Positions 5,031 to 12,074 of a DNA stretch of 15,118 bases are shown here, in pieces (position 1 is the first letter of the stretch; every line of letters begins with the position of its first letter). The notes beneath the pieces are model-generated. The model did not search any database. It had not been told where the DNA came from and was given only the letters and a program-made list of their open reading frames with translations. Both the position numbers and the translations under genes were made by a program. The stretch comes from an uncultured Elusimicrobium sp. (GTDB lineage: Bacteria > Elusimicrobiota > Elusimicrobia > Elusimicrobiales > Elusimicrobiaceae). The stretch is taken from assembly GCA_902767385.1 (NCBI GenBank), contig CACXHA010000104.1, positions 1 to 15,118 of the forward strand. Direction: 5' to 3'.

Positions 5031-7796
5031 ATGAAATATTGGGTATATATTAATGACAAAGTAGATGGACCTTATGATGAATCTAGTTTGGTAACGCTAA
5101 GCGGCTTTACTCCCGATACGCTAATCTGCTCGGAAGAAGTGGCCGCTCAGGGCGGACAAGAATGGGTAAAAGCCTCTTCCGTTTTCGAGTTTGATGAAGT
5201 GCCGGTAGAAGAAACTCCTGCCCCTCAATCCGCACAAGCAGCTCCCGCTGCCAACGCAGCAGACCCCCAAGTTTTATTGGACCGAGTCAATGCACTCTCT
5301 ACTGAAGTTTCTATTTTGCAAACTAAAATGAGTGCCATGCAAACAGACTTGGACAACGCTTTGGAACAAAACAAACAATTAGCCCAACAAATCGCTGTTT
5401 CCGCTACCCCTGCGCAAACGAATATTCCTGTCCCCGAAGAGGAGGAAGGCCCCGCTATCAACACCATTACACTTACCCGCAGTGATATGAAAGACCCGCA
5501 ACCCGAATCCTATCCGGAGCAAGAAGCTCCCAAAGAGGAAGAACTGGTCATTCGCTCTGCCTTGGACTCTATGTATGGGGGAAAGTTAATAGAAGACCCT
5601 GCGCAAAAAAAACAAGAAGGGGAGGAAGATAACGATTTCCACGATTTGGTAACGGGGGAAACCTCGGCTGATTTGGCCCGTGAAGAAGAAGAAGAAGAAA
5701 TCCGTGATATGGAAACTCAGCTCAATTTTACACCTGTTGCCGAAGAAGGACCCGTTGTGGAAAAGGCAGTTATTACCACACCTTCCTTGTTAGATGCCCA
5801 AAAAGATGAGCTCATCAATGAATTAACAGCTTCGCCAAAAGAAGATGTTTTGGATCAAATCATTGCCGAACACCAACAAGAAGAAACAAACGCTCAGTCT
5901 ACTGCTTCCGATGATGGAGTAATTACGGGATCGACGTTAACGGCTAGTGGGCTAGCGGCTGCCGCGTTGGCTGCCGGTGCTACCGTCGGTGCCGCCGCCG
6001 TTGCTGGCAAAAATTCGCAAGCACCTGCGTTTACATTGGCAACAGATAAGAACGATCCTACCCATGTGGAAGAAGTGTTACCGGCCGATCAACTTCCAGA
6101 AGATGTATTACCTCCTGCTATAGGGGAAGAAAAAGAAGAACAAAAAGCGCAAGAAACGGCTTCTCAATTGCCGATTATGGATACCCCTCAAGAAATAGAG
6201 CAACCCGCGCAGGAAGAACCTGTCCCACAACCTGCAGAACTGCCGGTAGCAGATATGCCGCAAGAAATGGAACAACCTACGCAAGAAGAACCCACCCCAC
6301 AACCCGCAGAACTGCCGGTAGCAGATATGCCGCAGGAAATAGAACAACCGGTGCCGCAAGAACAGGAAGAACAACCTCAAGGGACCTTGCCTTCTTTAGA
6401 AGAACAAGAACAACCCTCCGCCGCGCAAACTGAGCCGGAAGCGTTGCCTGATTCTGCGGAAAAAACAGTAGAAGAATTGGTCCCTGCCAAAGAAGAAATT
6501 TCCCAAACGCAACCAGAACAACCGCTTGAGGAAGGAGGGCTCACTCAAAAAGATTTAGAAGAGGCCTTTGGAGAAGATGTGTTACAAGAATCAACTCCTG
6601 CGGCTGCCGAACCGGTAGCACAAGCACCTGAGCAACCTCAAGTTACCGCTCAAGAACCTGATACCGAACAATCGCAAGCAGAGGGAATCACCCAAAAAGA
6701 TTTGGAAGAGGCTTTTGGAGAAGATGTCTTGCAAACTCCGCCACCCGCCGACCCGGATGCCGCTGCAAAAGCTGCGTTAGGGGTGAGCATGGTGCTAGGG
6801 GGAGGAGATAATAACGATCCTCAAAACCCCAACGAACTAACGGAGATTGAACTTAAAGAAGGTTCTACCTATTTAATTTCGGACTTCGTTCCTCCTGCCC
6901 AGGTAGAAGAAGAAGCAGCAAAAGGTACAAACGAGAAACCTCCTCATGAAACTATTTTTCAAGATATGTTGGCAGCCTCTCTTAAAAAGCAATCCACTCA
7001 GCCGCTCAGTACCGATGGCTTGCCGGACGACTTATCCGCTACTCAAATTAATTTGGAAAATACAATTCAAGCTAAACGAGGTGCTTCGTTAGACATTAAA
7101 ACTGTACCCATGATACCTGAACCGGGCAAAACAGGCCGTTTGGATGTCAATGAGCTTAGTGACGTTAACGCCCAACACAGCATCAAAAATACTTCCTCTA
7201 ATAAATGGGCTAAACGGATTGTGTTTGGCTTGGTTGCAGTTTTGGTTTTGATGATTGCGTATGTGGTCTTAGCTTTCTTGCACGTGCTGCCAAACTCCGT
7301 TAACCTGCTTGCTGGCAAGTCTCAAACCGCTGTTGCGGCTAACAATCAACAAACGCAAGCTTTGTTAGACCAAGAACAAACACCTGCCCAGCCAGCCGCC
7401 CCTTCGTTAAGCGAGCAAGCACAAGAAAAAGTGCAAAATTTCCCGCTGCCCAACGGATATACGCTTAAGGAATTTATCGAAAGCAAGTATCCTGCCATTT
7501 CCCCGGATTTAATTACCTGGGAAACCACCGAAGCGGTAGAAGCAGACAATTACTCGGTTACCGTTAAAGTTCCGCCGGAAAATCCGCAAAACTTTAAAAC
7601 AGTGTATCGCTTTAACTACAATATGCAAAGCGGTATGTTAGACCCAACGATTTCGGACGCTAAAAACTTGCTGGACCAAGCTTACGGAATTAACGTATCT
7701 CAGTCTGCTGCGGTAGAGGCCGTTACCAAACCGACCCCGGCCCCCAAACAGCAACGCCGAACGGGAACCCGCCGCGCTACTTCCCGCAAACGTTAA
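5031..7796 (+). CDS. GYF-like, acidic, single-pass membrane protein of unknown function
   Basis: The 921-residue protein starts with a compact W/Y-rich segment (residues 1-55; W4, Y6, GPYDESSL, TPDTLI, W45) resembling the bacterial GYF_2 fold, a likely protein-interaction module. A coiled coil follows at about 79-122, then some 600 residues of acidic Glu/Pro/Gln-rich, probably disordered sequence. This includes an Ala/Gly-rich patch (302-326), 24-residue repeats from 385 and a duplicated TQKDLEEAFGEDVLQ (505 and 554). One membrane helix lies at about 730-750, preceded by K and R, so the large N-terminal part should face the cytoplasm. A small domain (804-880) and a basic tail would lie outside. 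The open frame reaches back to a TTG at 4965, but ATG 5031 is preferred because the GYF-like fold begins there. A terminator follows the stop. Confidence 0.85.
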   Translation: MKYWVYINDKVDGPYDESSLVTLSGFTPDTLICSEEVAAQGGQEWVKASSVFEFDEVPVEETPAPQSAQAAPAANAADPQVLLDRVNALSTEVSILQTKMSAMQTDLDNALEQNKQLAQQIAVSATPAQTNIPVPEEEEGPAINTITLTRSDMKDPQPESYPEQEAPKEEELVIRSALDSMYGGKLIEDPAQKKQEGEEDNDFHDLVTGETSADLAREEEEEEIRDMETQLNFTPVAEEGPVVEKAVITTPSLLDAQKDELINELTASPKEDVLDQIIAEHQQEETNAQSTASDDGVITGSTLTASGLAAAALAAGATVGAAAVAGKNSQAPAFTLATDKNDPTHVEEVLPADQLPEDVLPPAIGEEKEEQKAQETASQLPIMDTPQEIEQPAQEEPVPQPAELPVADMPQEMEQPTQEEPTPQPAELPVADMPQEIEQPVPQEQEEQPQGTLPSLEEQEQPSAAQTEPEALPDSAEKTVEELVPAKEEISQTQPEQPLEEGGLTQKDLEEAFGEDVLQESTPAAAEPVAQAPEQPQVTAQEPDTEQSQAEGITQKDLEEAFGEDVLQTPPPADPDAAAKAALGVSMVLGGGDNNDPQNPNELTEIELKEGSTYLISDFVPPAQVEEEAAKGTNEKPPHETIFQDMLAASLKKQSTQPLSTDGLPDDLSATQINLENTIQAKRGASLDIKTVPMIPEPGKTGRLDVNELSDVNAQHSIKNTSSNKWAKRIVFGLVAVLVLMIAYVVLAFLHVLPNSVNLLAGKSQTAVAANNQQTQALLDQEQTPAQPAAPSLSEQAQEKVQNFPLPNGYTLKEFIESKYPAISPDLITWETTEAVEADNYSVTVKVPPENPQNFKTVYRFNYNMQSGMLDPTISDAKNLLDQAYGINVSQSAAVEAVTKPTPAPKQQRRTGTRRATSRKR
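6168..6356 (+). repeat. 72-bp in-frame tandem repeat, about 2.5 copies
   Basis: Units beginning at 6183, 6255 and 6327 (the third partial) encode a 24-residue Pro/Glu/Gln module of the form MPQEMEQPTQEEPTPQPAEL followed by PVAD. A shared 28-base stretch starting GCAGAACTGCCGGTAGCAGA is present at both 6234 and 6306, exactly 72 bp apart. The period is a multiple of three, so copy number can change without breaking the frame. Confidence 0.85.
6540..6734 (+). repeat. duplicated 15-residue coding motif TQKDLEEAFGEDVLQ
   Basis: Codons at 6543-6587 and 6690-6734 encode the identical peptide TQKDLEEAFGEDVLQ, 49 residues apart, inside otherwise variable acidic sequence. The DNA copies differ at several third positions, so the peptide rather than the DNA seems to be conserved. 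A short linear binding motif is plausible. Confidence 0.8.
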
Positions 7797-7810
7797 GTTT
7801 TAATTCCAAT

Positions 7811-7851
7811 AAAAAACTCCCCATACCTAATTGGGTACGGGGAGTTTTTTT
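7811..7851. terminator. bidirectional intrinsic terminator
   Basis: CTCCCC at 7817-7822 pairs with GGGGAG at 7839-7844. After one A/C mismatch, the inner stem TACC/GGTA closes on a small loop. An A-run precedes and a T-run (7845-7851) follows, so it can stop both the GYF-like gene on plus and the convergent lipoprotein gene on minus. Confidence 0.9.
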
Positions 7852-7863
7852 CTCAAACTGATT

Positions 7864-8328
7864 TTAATTATAACTACCTAAGCGGCCCATATCTACCGGC
7901 AACGGAATTTCCACACCCATCGGCCCTTCAAAATACATAGTACCCGTCAAGTGGTAATCAATCGTTCCGCTCCCCATACTAATTAACCCCAACAACTTGC
8001 TACCAAAAGTAGTCATAGGCACGTTCACTTTGGCTTTCGCGTTATAAGTAGCTCCCGGGGCCACTTCAATATCTTTCAGCGTAACATCCGCCATTTTTTC
8101 GTCATTAGCGGTCAACACCCCTACAAAACGTTTTAATTTAGCAGGTTCCTTTTTATTGGGGTTGGTAATAGCAATAGTAATTAAGAAATCAAAAGATGTA
8201 AGAGAATATTCCCCAATTTCTACGCTTTTTAAAGCATAGGTACAATCTTTTAAATTTTGAGCTTGCTTTACCGTAGCACACCCAGCTAAAAGCCCCATAC
8301 AACAAACCAGTAATACTAACTTGCGCAT
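7864..8328 (-). CDS. LEA type 2 (WHy-domain-like) lipoprotein
   Basis: The 154-residue product starts with a lipoprotein signal, MRKLVLLVCCMG, and a lipobox L14-A15-G16-C17, followed by Ala rather than Asp at +2, so outer-membrane sorting is expected. The mature part has the pattern of LEA14/WHy domains: beta-rich, with the ITNPNKK motif (N56-P57-N58), then alternating strands ending in an E-I-P-L-P strand. Bacterial LEA-2 lipoproteins are generally of unknown function, with suggested roles in stress or envelope protection. The ATG at 8328 is chosen over an in-frame upstream ATG at 8340 because GGAGG (8334-8338) sits 5 nt before it and the signal peptide starts there. It is convergent with the GYF-like gene and divergent from the peptidase gene, 63 nt away. 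Confidence 0.85.
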   Translation of the reverse strand: MRKLVLLVCCMGLLAGCATVKQAQNLKDCTYALKSVEIGEYSLTSFDFLITIAITNPNKKEPAKLKRFVGVLTANDEKMADVTLKDIEVAPGATYNAKAKVNVPMTTFGSKLLGLISMGSGTIDYHLTGTMYFEGPMGVEIPLPVDMGRLGSYN

Positions 8329-8359
8329 AAAATCCTCCAAGTGTAAGATAAATAAATTG

Positions 8360-8365
8360 TATAAT
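8360..8365 (+). promoter_or_regulatory. -10 box of the peptidase T gene
   Basis: TATAAT at 8360-8365, preceded by TTG, lies 26 nt before the ATG at 8392, giving a leader of about 20 nt that contains GAGGGGG (8379-8385). No convincing -35 is seen. The minus-strand lipoprotein promoter must lie in the same 63-nt gap, but I cannot pick it out. Confidence 0.55.
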
Positions 8366-8391
8366 AAAAAGAGCTTTTGAGGGGGAAAATT

Positions 8392-9627
8392 ATGAACGAT
8401 TTACAACAAAAAATTTATAACCGTCTGGTGCACTACGTCGCTTTTGACACTACGAGCGACCCGGCCGGTACCGTCACGCCCACTACCGATTCCCAAATTT
8501 CTTTTGCTCACCAAATGGCAGCCGAAATGAAAAAAATAGGAATCCAAGAAGTAGAGGTGGACGAATATGGCTTTGTTACCGGGCTCATCCCCGCCACTAC
8601 CGACCAAAAAGCTCCCGTCATTGGCTTATTTGCCCATATGGACACCGTTAGCGACTATAACGGACACAATATCCGCCCCGTTTTACACGAAAATTATGCC
8701 GGCGGCCCCTTGGTAATTAACCAAGAAAAAAATATGGTGCTTAGTGAACAAAACGCTCCACGTCTAGCCCAATGTGTGGGGGATAACATTGTAACAGCCG
8801 ACGGCAATACCCTCTTAGGGGCCGATGACAAACTGGGCATTGCTATTATTATGACGCTGGCCGAGCATTTATTAAAGCACCCCGAAATTGCCCACGGGCC
8901 GATTAAAGTAGCGTTTACTATTGATGAAGAAACGGGTACCGGTATTACTTTTTTTGATGTGCAAAAATTTGCGGCGGATTTTGCCTACACCATTGACGGC
9001 GCCAATTTGGGCGACATTGACCACGGCAATTTCAATGCGGACAGTTTTGTACTGCGCATTGTCGGCAAAGCTTGCCACCCCGGTTCTGCTAAAGGATTTA
9101 TGGCCAACCCAGTACGCATTGCGGCGGATATTATTTCATCCTGGCCCGAAGATAAATTACCCGAAACCACCGACAAAGAGGACGGATTTATTTTGTTTAA
9201 AGACATTACGGGCGGTTTGGAAAAAGCCGAAGTACAAGGTATTGTGCGCGAGCATGATTTGACTAAATTTGCCAAGTTCAAACAAGACTTACTTAAACTT
9301 TTAGATGAAAAACGTGCCAAATATCCGGCCGCTAAAATTGAACTGGAATTTAAAGAACAGTACCGCAATATGCGCGATATTTTAAAAGCTCGTCCGCAAG
9401 CCATGCAACTACTTGAAAAAGCTCTTAAAGAAAATAAAATTTCTTATCATCTCACGCAGGCACGCGGCGGAACAGACGGCTCGCAAATGTCCTTTAAGGG
9501 GCTGCCCACCCCTAACATTTTTGCCGGGTATGAAAACCCCCATGGACCGTATGAGTGGTGCAGCTTAAACTGGGCTGAAAAAGTGTTGCACGTGCTAGAA
9601 AGCATTGTGCAAGATGCCGTAAAATAA
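8392..9627 (+). CDS. pepT: peptidase T (tripeptide aminopeptidase, M20B)
   Basis: This 411-residue zinc metallopeptidase of clan MH removes the N-terminal residue from tripeptides in the cytoplasm. The metal-binding pattern is intact: H82 and D84 in AHMDT, bridging D145 in GADDKLG, the catalytic pair E179-E180 in DEETG, D202 in TIDGAN, and H384 in the C-terminal NPHGPYEW segment. HPGSAKG (229-235) and RGGTDGSQMSFKGLPTPNIF (358-377) are typical of PepT. Length matches the family (about 410). The ATG at 8392 has GAGGGGG 6 nt upstream and is preferred to an in-frame TTG at 8377. It is transcribed alone and ends at a bidirectional terminator shared with the convergent feoB gene. It would support use of imported peptides as a source of amino acids. 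Confidence 0.93.
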   Translation: MNDLQQKIYNRLVHYVAFDTTSDPAGTVTPTTDSQISFAHQMAAEMKKIGIQEVEVDEYGFVTGLIPATTDQKAPVIGLFAHMDTVSDYNGHNIRPVLHENYAGGPLVINQEKNMVLSEQNAPRLAQCVGDNIVTADGNTLLGADDKLGIAIIMTLAEHLLKHPEIAHGPIKVAFTIDEETGTGITFFDVQKFAADFAYTIDGANLGDIDHGNFNADSFVLRIVGKACHPGSAKGFMANPVRIAADIISSWPEDKLPETTDKEDGFILFKDITGGLEKAEVQGIVREHDLTKFAKFKQDLLKLLDEKRAKYPAAKIELEFKEQYRNMRDILKARPQAMQLLEKALKENKISYHLTQARGGTDGSQMSFKGLPTPNIFAGYENPHGPYEWCSLNWAEKVLHVLESIVQDAVK

Positions 9628-9641
9628 GCAAAATTTGACAC

Positions 9642-9677
9642 AAAAAAAACACCCATTTTATAGATGGGTGCTTTTTT
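9642..9677. terminator. bidirectional intrinsic terminator between pepT and feoB
   Basis: CACCCAT (9650-9656) pairs with ATGGGTG (9664-9670) around a 7-nt loop. Eight A residues precede and six T residues follow, so it works on both strands for the convergent genes. Confidence 0.9.
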
Positions 9678-9689
9678 ATTTAACCCCAT

Positions 9690-11633
9690 TTACATCAATA
9701 TTGTACGTAACAAAATCGCCGTAGTTGTGGCAAACCCTAATGTCAGCAGTACCACGCGCAAAGTGTCTTTCCACCCGCTCTCGCGCAGCATGACAAAAAA
9801 CGTTGCCACACAAGGCATATACATACTCATAAATACACACGCCACAACCAGCGCCTGCGGCGTTAAGTGGAACGGTTCTAACAAGGCAATAGACACGTCC
9901 TTACGTAAAAATCCAAGTAATAAGAGGGGGGTAGCATCTGCCGGTAGTCCCAGCGCCCACTCCACCGGTGCACGTAAAATTTTTGTAAGCCACGCAGTAA
10001 GGCCGCTAAGCTGCATCAAATCTACAAACACAATCCCTACTAAGATAAGCGGCAACGCATCTAATAAATATTCCTTCATGCGAATCCAAATTTTGCGCAT
10101 AAGCGGGCGCAGTTGCGGCACTTGCCACGACGGAATTTCCATAAACAGTTCGGGCGTTTCCCCGCGCATAAGTTTATTAAGTAGCGTACCGATTACAATG
10201 CCGTTTACTACCAGGGCTCCAAATACCATCAGCATATATTTTATGCCGTAGGGGGATAAAATAGAAATAATCATGGCCGTTTGAGAAATACAAGGTGCCA
10301 GTACCAAAATAAGTGCTAGCGCAATGACGCGTTCACGCCGCGTTTCCAGTACACGCACACCCATAACGGCAGGAACCTTGCACCCAAAACCCAGCATAAT
10401 TGGCAAGGACCCGTACCCATGCAGGCCAATCTTATGCAAAATTCCGTCTAAGAGAACGGCTAAACGCGGCAAATAACCTAACTCTCCCAAGAACCCTAGT
10501 AGCGTGTAAAAGGCCAATACATACGGCATCACATCCACAAGCGCGATATGCAATCCGTCGGTCAGCACCCCAAAATAATTTTCGCCGCCATCGCCTAATA
10601 AAATAAGTCCCAGCGCGTTGTCTTTAATAGGTGCAAAGATTTTTTCCAAAAACGGGAAATAATAATTTTCGTACAGTGGGTCTAACAAATCAATTAAACT
10701 CTCGCCCACAAACCGCACCAGGAAAAAGGAAATTACTAACGTCAGTAACGCAAGCGGCAACCCGGTAGCCGGCGCGGTAGCCAACCCTTGCAGATGTTCC
10801 CACAACGAAGGGTGTTTGTGTTTTACTTCTTGCACTTGTTGAATAATGCGCCCGATCATCTGCCATTTTTCTTCAGCGGCGGGGGGAACTTCCAATGCGG
10901 TTTTGGGAGTGGCACCGTTTGATAATTTGAGTACTTCACGCTCCAGTTCTTTAAGTCCTTCACCGGTAGTGGCTACGGTGGGAATCACCGGGATTCCCAA
11001 GAGTTTGGAAAGTTTTTTAACATCAATGTTAATCCCTTTGCGTTGGGCCTCGTCAAATTTATTAAGCATCAAGATAAGCGGTTTTTGGAGTTGTAAAATT
11101 TCCAACACAAAAAATAAATTTCGCTCTAAGTGTGATGCATCCGCCACACAAACGATAAAATCATACGTGAGTTCTTTAAATAAGTTACGTTTTTTGCCTT
11201 CAATGACCCACTCTTCTTCCAGCCGGTAAAGGCCAGGAATATCCACAATATCGTAACTCTCGCCTTTAAACTGCGTAGTGCCGTAGTTAAGCCCCACAGT
11301 CGTACCGGGAAAGTTAGAAGAAATAATCCCAATTCCCGTTAAGCGTGAAAAAATTAAGCTCTTCCCTACGTTGGGATTGCCCGCCAATAAAAATGTATTT
11401 TTTTTAGCGGTTACTAAAATCTTTTTGGCGGTTTCACGCCCGATAGCAACCTCGGTCCCAGATACTTCCACCACGACGGGTGACGAACCCTTTTTGCGCG
11501 TGATAAACTGCCCACGCACAATACCCATAGCCGCCAGTTTGGCAGTCATTTTGCCATCACTTTGAATTTCTTTAATCTGCGCCGTATTACCGGCTTTTAA
11601 TTGATATAATGAACGAGATGTAGCGTGTTCCAT
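9690..11633 (-). CDS. feoB: FeoA-FeoB fusion, ferrous iron transporter
   Basis: The 647-residue protein has an N-terminal FeoA-like SH3 domain (about 8-75, LYQLKAGNTAQIKEI onward). It is fused to the FeoB G domain with G1 GNPNVGKS (85-92), G2 in FPGTTVG, G3 DIPG (131-134), G4 NKFD (191-194) and a G5-like TTGEG. The membrane core follows, with paired gate motifs: LGFGCKVPAVMG (414-425) and, near the C terminus, a GFLRKDV...MPCVATFF segment. FeoB imports Fe2+ across the inner membrane, important under anoxic conditions. At 647 residues including FeoA it is short for the family. Where many FeoB proteins have PFMSCSARLPVY, this one has APCISQTAMI, a divergent gate. The ATG at 11633 has only AAGGAA (11646-11651) 12 nt upstream. 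No clear Fur box is seen. Confidence 0.93.
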   Translation of the reverse strand: MEHATSRSLYQLKAGNTAQIKEIQSDGKMTAKLAAMGIVRGQFITRKKGSSPVVVEVSGTEVAIGRETAKKILVTAKKNTFLLAGNPNVGKSLIFSRLTGIGIISSNFPGTTVGLNYGTTQFKGESYDIVDIPGLYRLEEEWVIEGKKRNLFKELTYDFIVCVADASHLERNLFFVLEILQLQKPLILMLNKFDEAQRKGINIDVKKLSKLLGIPVIPTVATTGEGLKELEREVLKLSNGATPKTALEVPPAAEEKWQMIGRIIQQVQEVKHKHPSLWEHLQGLATAPATGLPLALLTLVISFFLVRFVGESLIDLLDPLYENYYFPFLEKIFAPIKDNALGLILLGDGGENYFGVLTDGLHIALVDVMPYVLAFYTLLGFLGELGYLPRLAVLLDGILHKIGLHGYGSLPIMLGFGCKVPAVMGVRVLETRRERVIALALILVLAPCISQTAMIISILSPYGIKYMLMVFGALVVNGIVIGTLLNKLMRGETPELFMEIPSWQVPQLRPLMRKIWIRMKEYLLDALPLILVGIVFVDLMQLSGLTAWLTKILRAPVEWALGLPADATPLLLLGFLRKDVSIALLEPFHLTPQALVVACVFMSMYMPCVATFFVMLRESGWKDTLRVVLLTLGFATTTAILLRTILM

Positions 11634-11660
11634 AAAAGTTAGGTTTTCCTTACTTTATAT

Positions 11661-11690
11661 ATTGTACCACACTTTTATCTCCGTAGGCAA
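11661..11690 (-). promoter_or_regulatory. promoter of feoAB
   Basis: On the minus strand, TTGCCT (11685-11690) and TACAAT (11661-11666) are 18 bp apart, placing the start near 11654 with a leader of about 20 nt. The -35 lies directly behind the ferredoxin terminator, so feoB is an independent unit. Confidence 0.65.
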
Positions 11691-11692
11691 GC

Positions 11693-11724
11693 AAAAAAGC
11701 CCTCCCCGCAAAGGGGAGGGCTTT
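11693..11724 (-). terminator. intrinsic terminator of the ferredoxin gene
   Basis: AAAGCCCTCCCC (11696-11707) and GGGGAGGGCTTT (11713-11724) form a perfect 12-bp stem with a 5-nt loop. On the minus strand it is followed by a T-run (complement of 11693-11698), ending the ferredoxin transcript just before the feoB promoter. Confidence 0.9.
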
Positions 11725-11739
11725 AAAAGCACCCATTAC

Positions 11740-11910
11740 TTATAACGAAATGGCGCTCACCGGGCAAGTACCGGCGCAAGAACCGCACTCAATGCATTTG
11801 GCGGCATCAATGTGTCTTTTTCCGTCTACTTCGCTGATAGCACCTACCGGGCAAGAAGATTCGCAAGCACCGCAGTTAATGCAAACTTCGGGATTTACTT
11901 TATAAGCCAT
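11740..11910 (-). CDS. 2[4Fe-4S] ferredoxin, 56 residues
   Basis: The product begins MAYKVNPEVCINCGACESSC and contains two classic CxxCxxCxxxCP clusters: CINCGACESSCP and, after a GKRHIDAAK linker, CIECGSCAGTCP, ending PVSAISL. This is the clostridial-type ferredoxin of about 55 residues, a soluble low-potential electron carrier used by enzymes such as pyruvate:ferredoxin oxidoreductase and hydrogenases. It implies anaerobic redox metabolism. AGGAG (11918-11922) lies 7 nt before the ATG. It is monocistronic, with its own promoter and terminator. The count of residues between cysteines is canonical, and no cysteine is missing. Confidence 0.96.
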   Translation of the reverse strand: MAYKVNPEVCINCGACESSCPVGAISEVDGKRHIDAAKCIECGSCAGTCPVSAISL

Positions 11911-11943
11911 AATTATTCTCCTATAAAAAAGTTTTATATTTTT

Positions 11944-11952
11944 ATTATATCA
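11944..11952 (-). promoter_or_regulatory. extended -10 promoter of the ferredoxin gene
   Basis: On the minus strand the sequence TGATATAAT combines a perfect TATAAT (11944-11949) with an upstream TG, an extended -10. No -35 is evident. The predicted start near 11937 gives a leader of about 27 nt that contains the AGGAG site. Confidence 0.65.
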
Positions 11953-11967
11953 AATTTGCAACATAAA

Positions 11968-12058
11968 GGGCGGGCACTTAGTCCCGCCCGGGTCAGAACC
12001 ATTCGGGGGGTATATCGAATAGCTCTGGGATGAAATCGTATTCCCCTATATTTCCCAT
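11968..12058. other. unassigned structured intergenic segment with a possible 21-residue ORF on minus
   Basis: Within the 249-nt gap between the ferredoxin and ankyrin genes, three inverted repeats follow one another: GGGCGGG/CCCGCCC (11968-11974 with 11983-11989), GGT/ACC (11991-12000) and ATTCG/CGAAT (12001-12005 with 12016-12020). This stretch is more GC-rich than its flanks. On the minus strand an ATG at 12058 opens a 21-codon frame beginning MGNIGEYDFI and ending PPEWF, with TGA at 11993-11995, directly before the GC hairpin that could act as its terminator. The frame stays open upstream to about 12133 but has no ATG there, and no good Shine-Dalgarno site precedes 12058. It could be a small RNA, a tiny gene or a gene remnant. 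I do not recognise it. Confidence 0.3.
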
Positions 12059-12074
12059 ATTACAAGGTAATTTT

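Noticed and set aside
6168..6356. Possible CRISPR-like array
   Set aside because: The repeats are directly adjacent, in frame and coding, with no unique spacers.
6108..6380. Arg/Phe/Leu-rich minus-strand open frame
   Set aside because: It is the reverse reading of the Glu/Pro/Gln repeats of the GYF-like protein.
8329..8340. Upstream ATG for the LEA-type lipoprotein
   Set aside because: It overlaps the GGAGG that serves the ATG at 8328 and would put MEDF, with two acidic residues, before the lipoprotein signal.
8377..8391. TTG start for peptidase T
   Set aside because: The TTG overlaps the GAGGGGG ribosome binding site of the ATG at 8392, and PepT proteins start at this ATG-equivalent position.
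9664..10251. 195-codon plus-strand open frame
   Set aside because: It lies antisense to the well-supported feoB gene, is rich in Ser/Thr/Arg/Ile typical of shadow frames, and matches nothing I know.
11812..12033. 73-codon plus-strand open frame across the ferredoxin gene
   Set aside because: Its first part is antisense to the ferredoxin cysteine clusters; there is no ribosome binding site.
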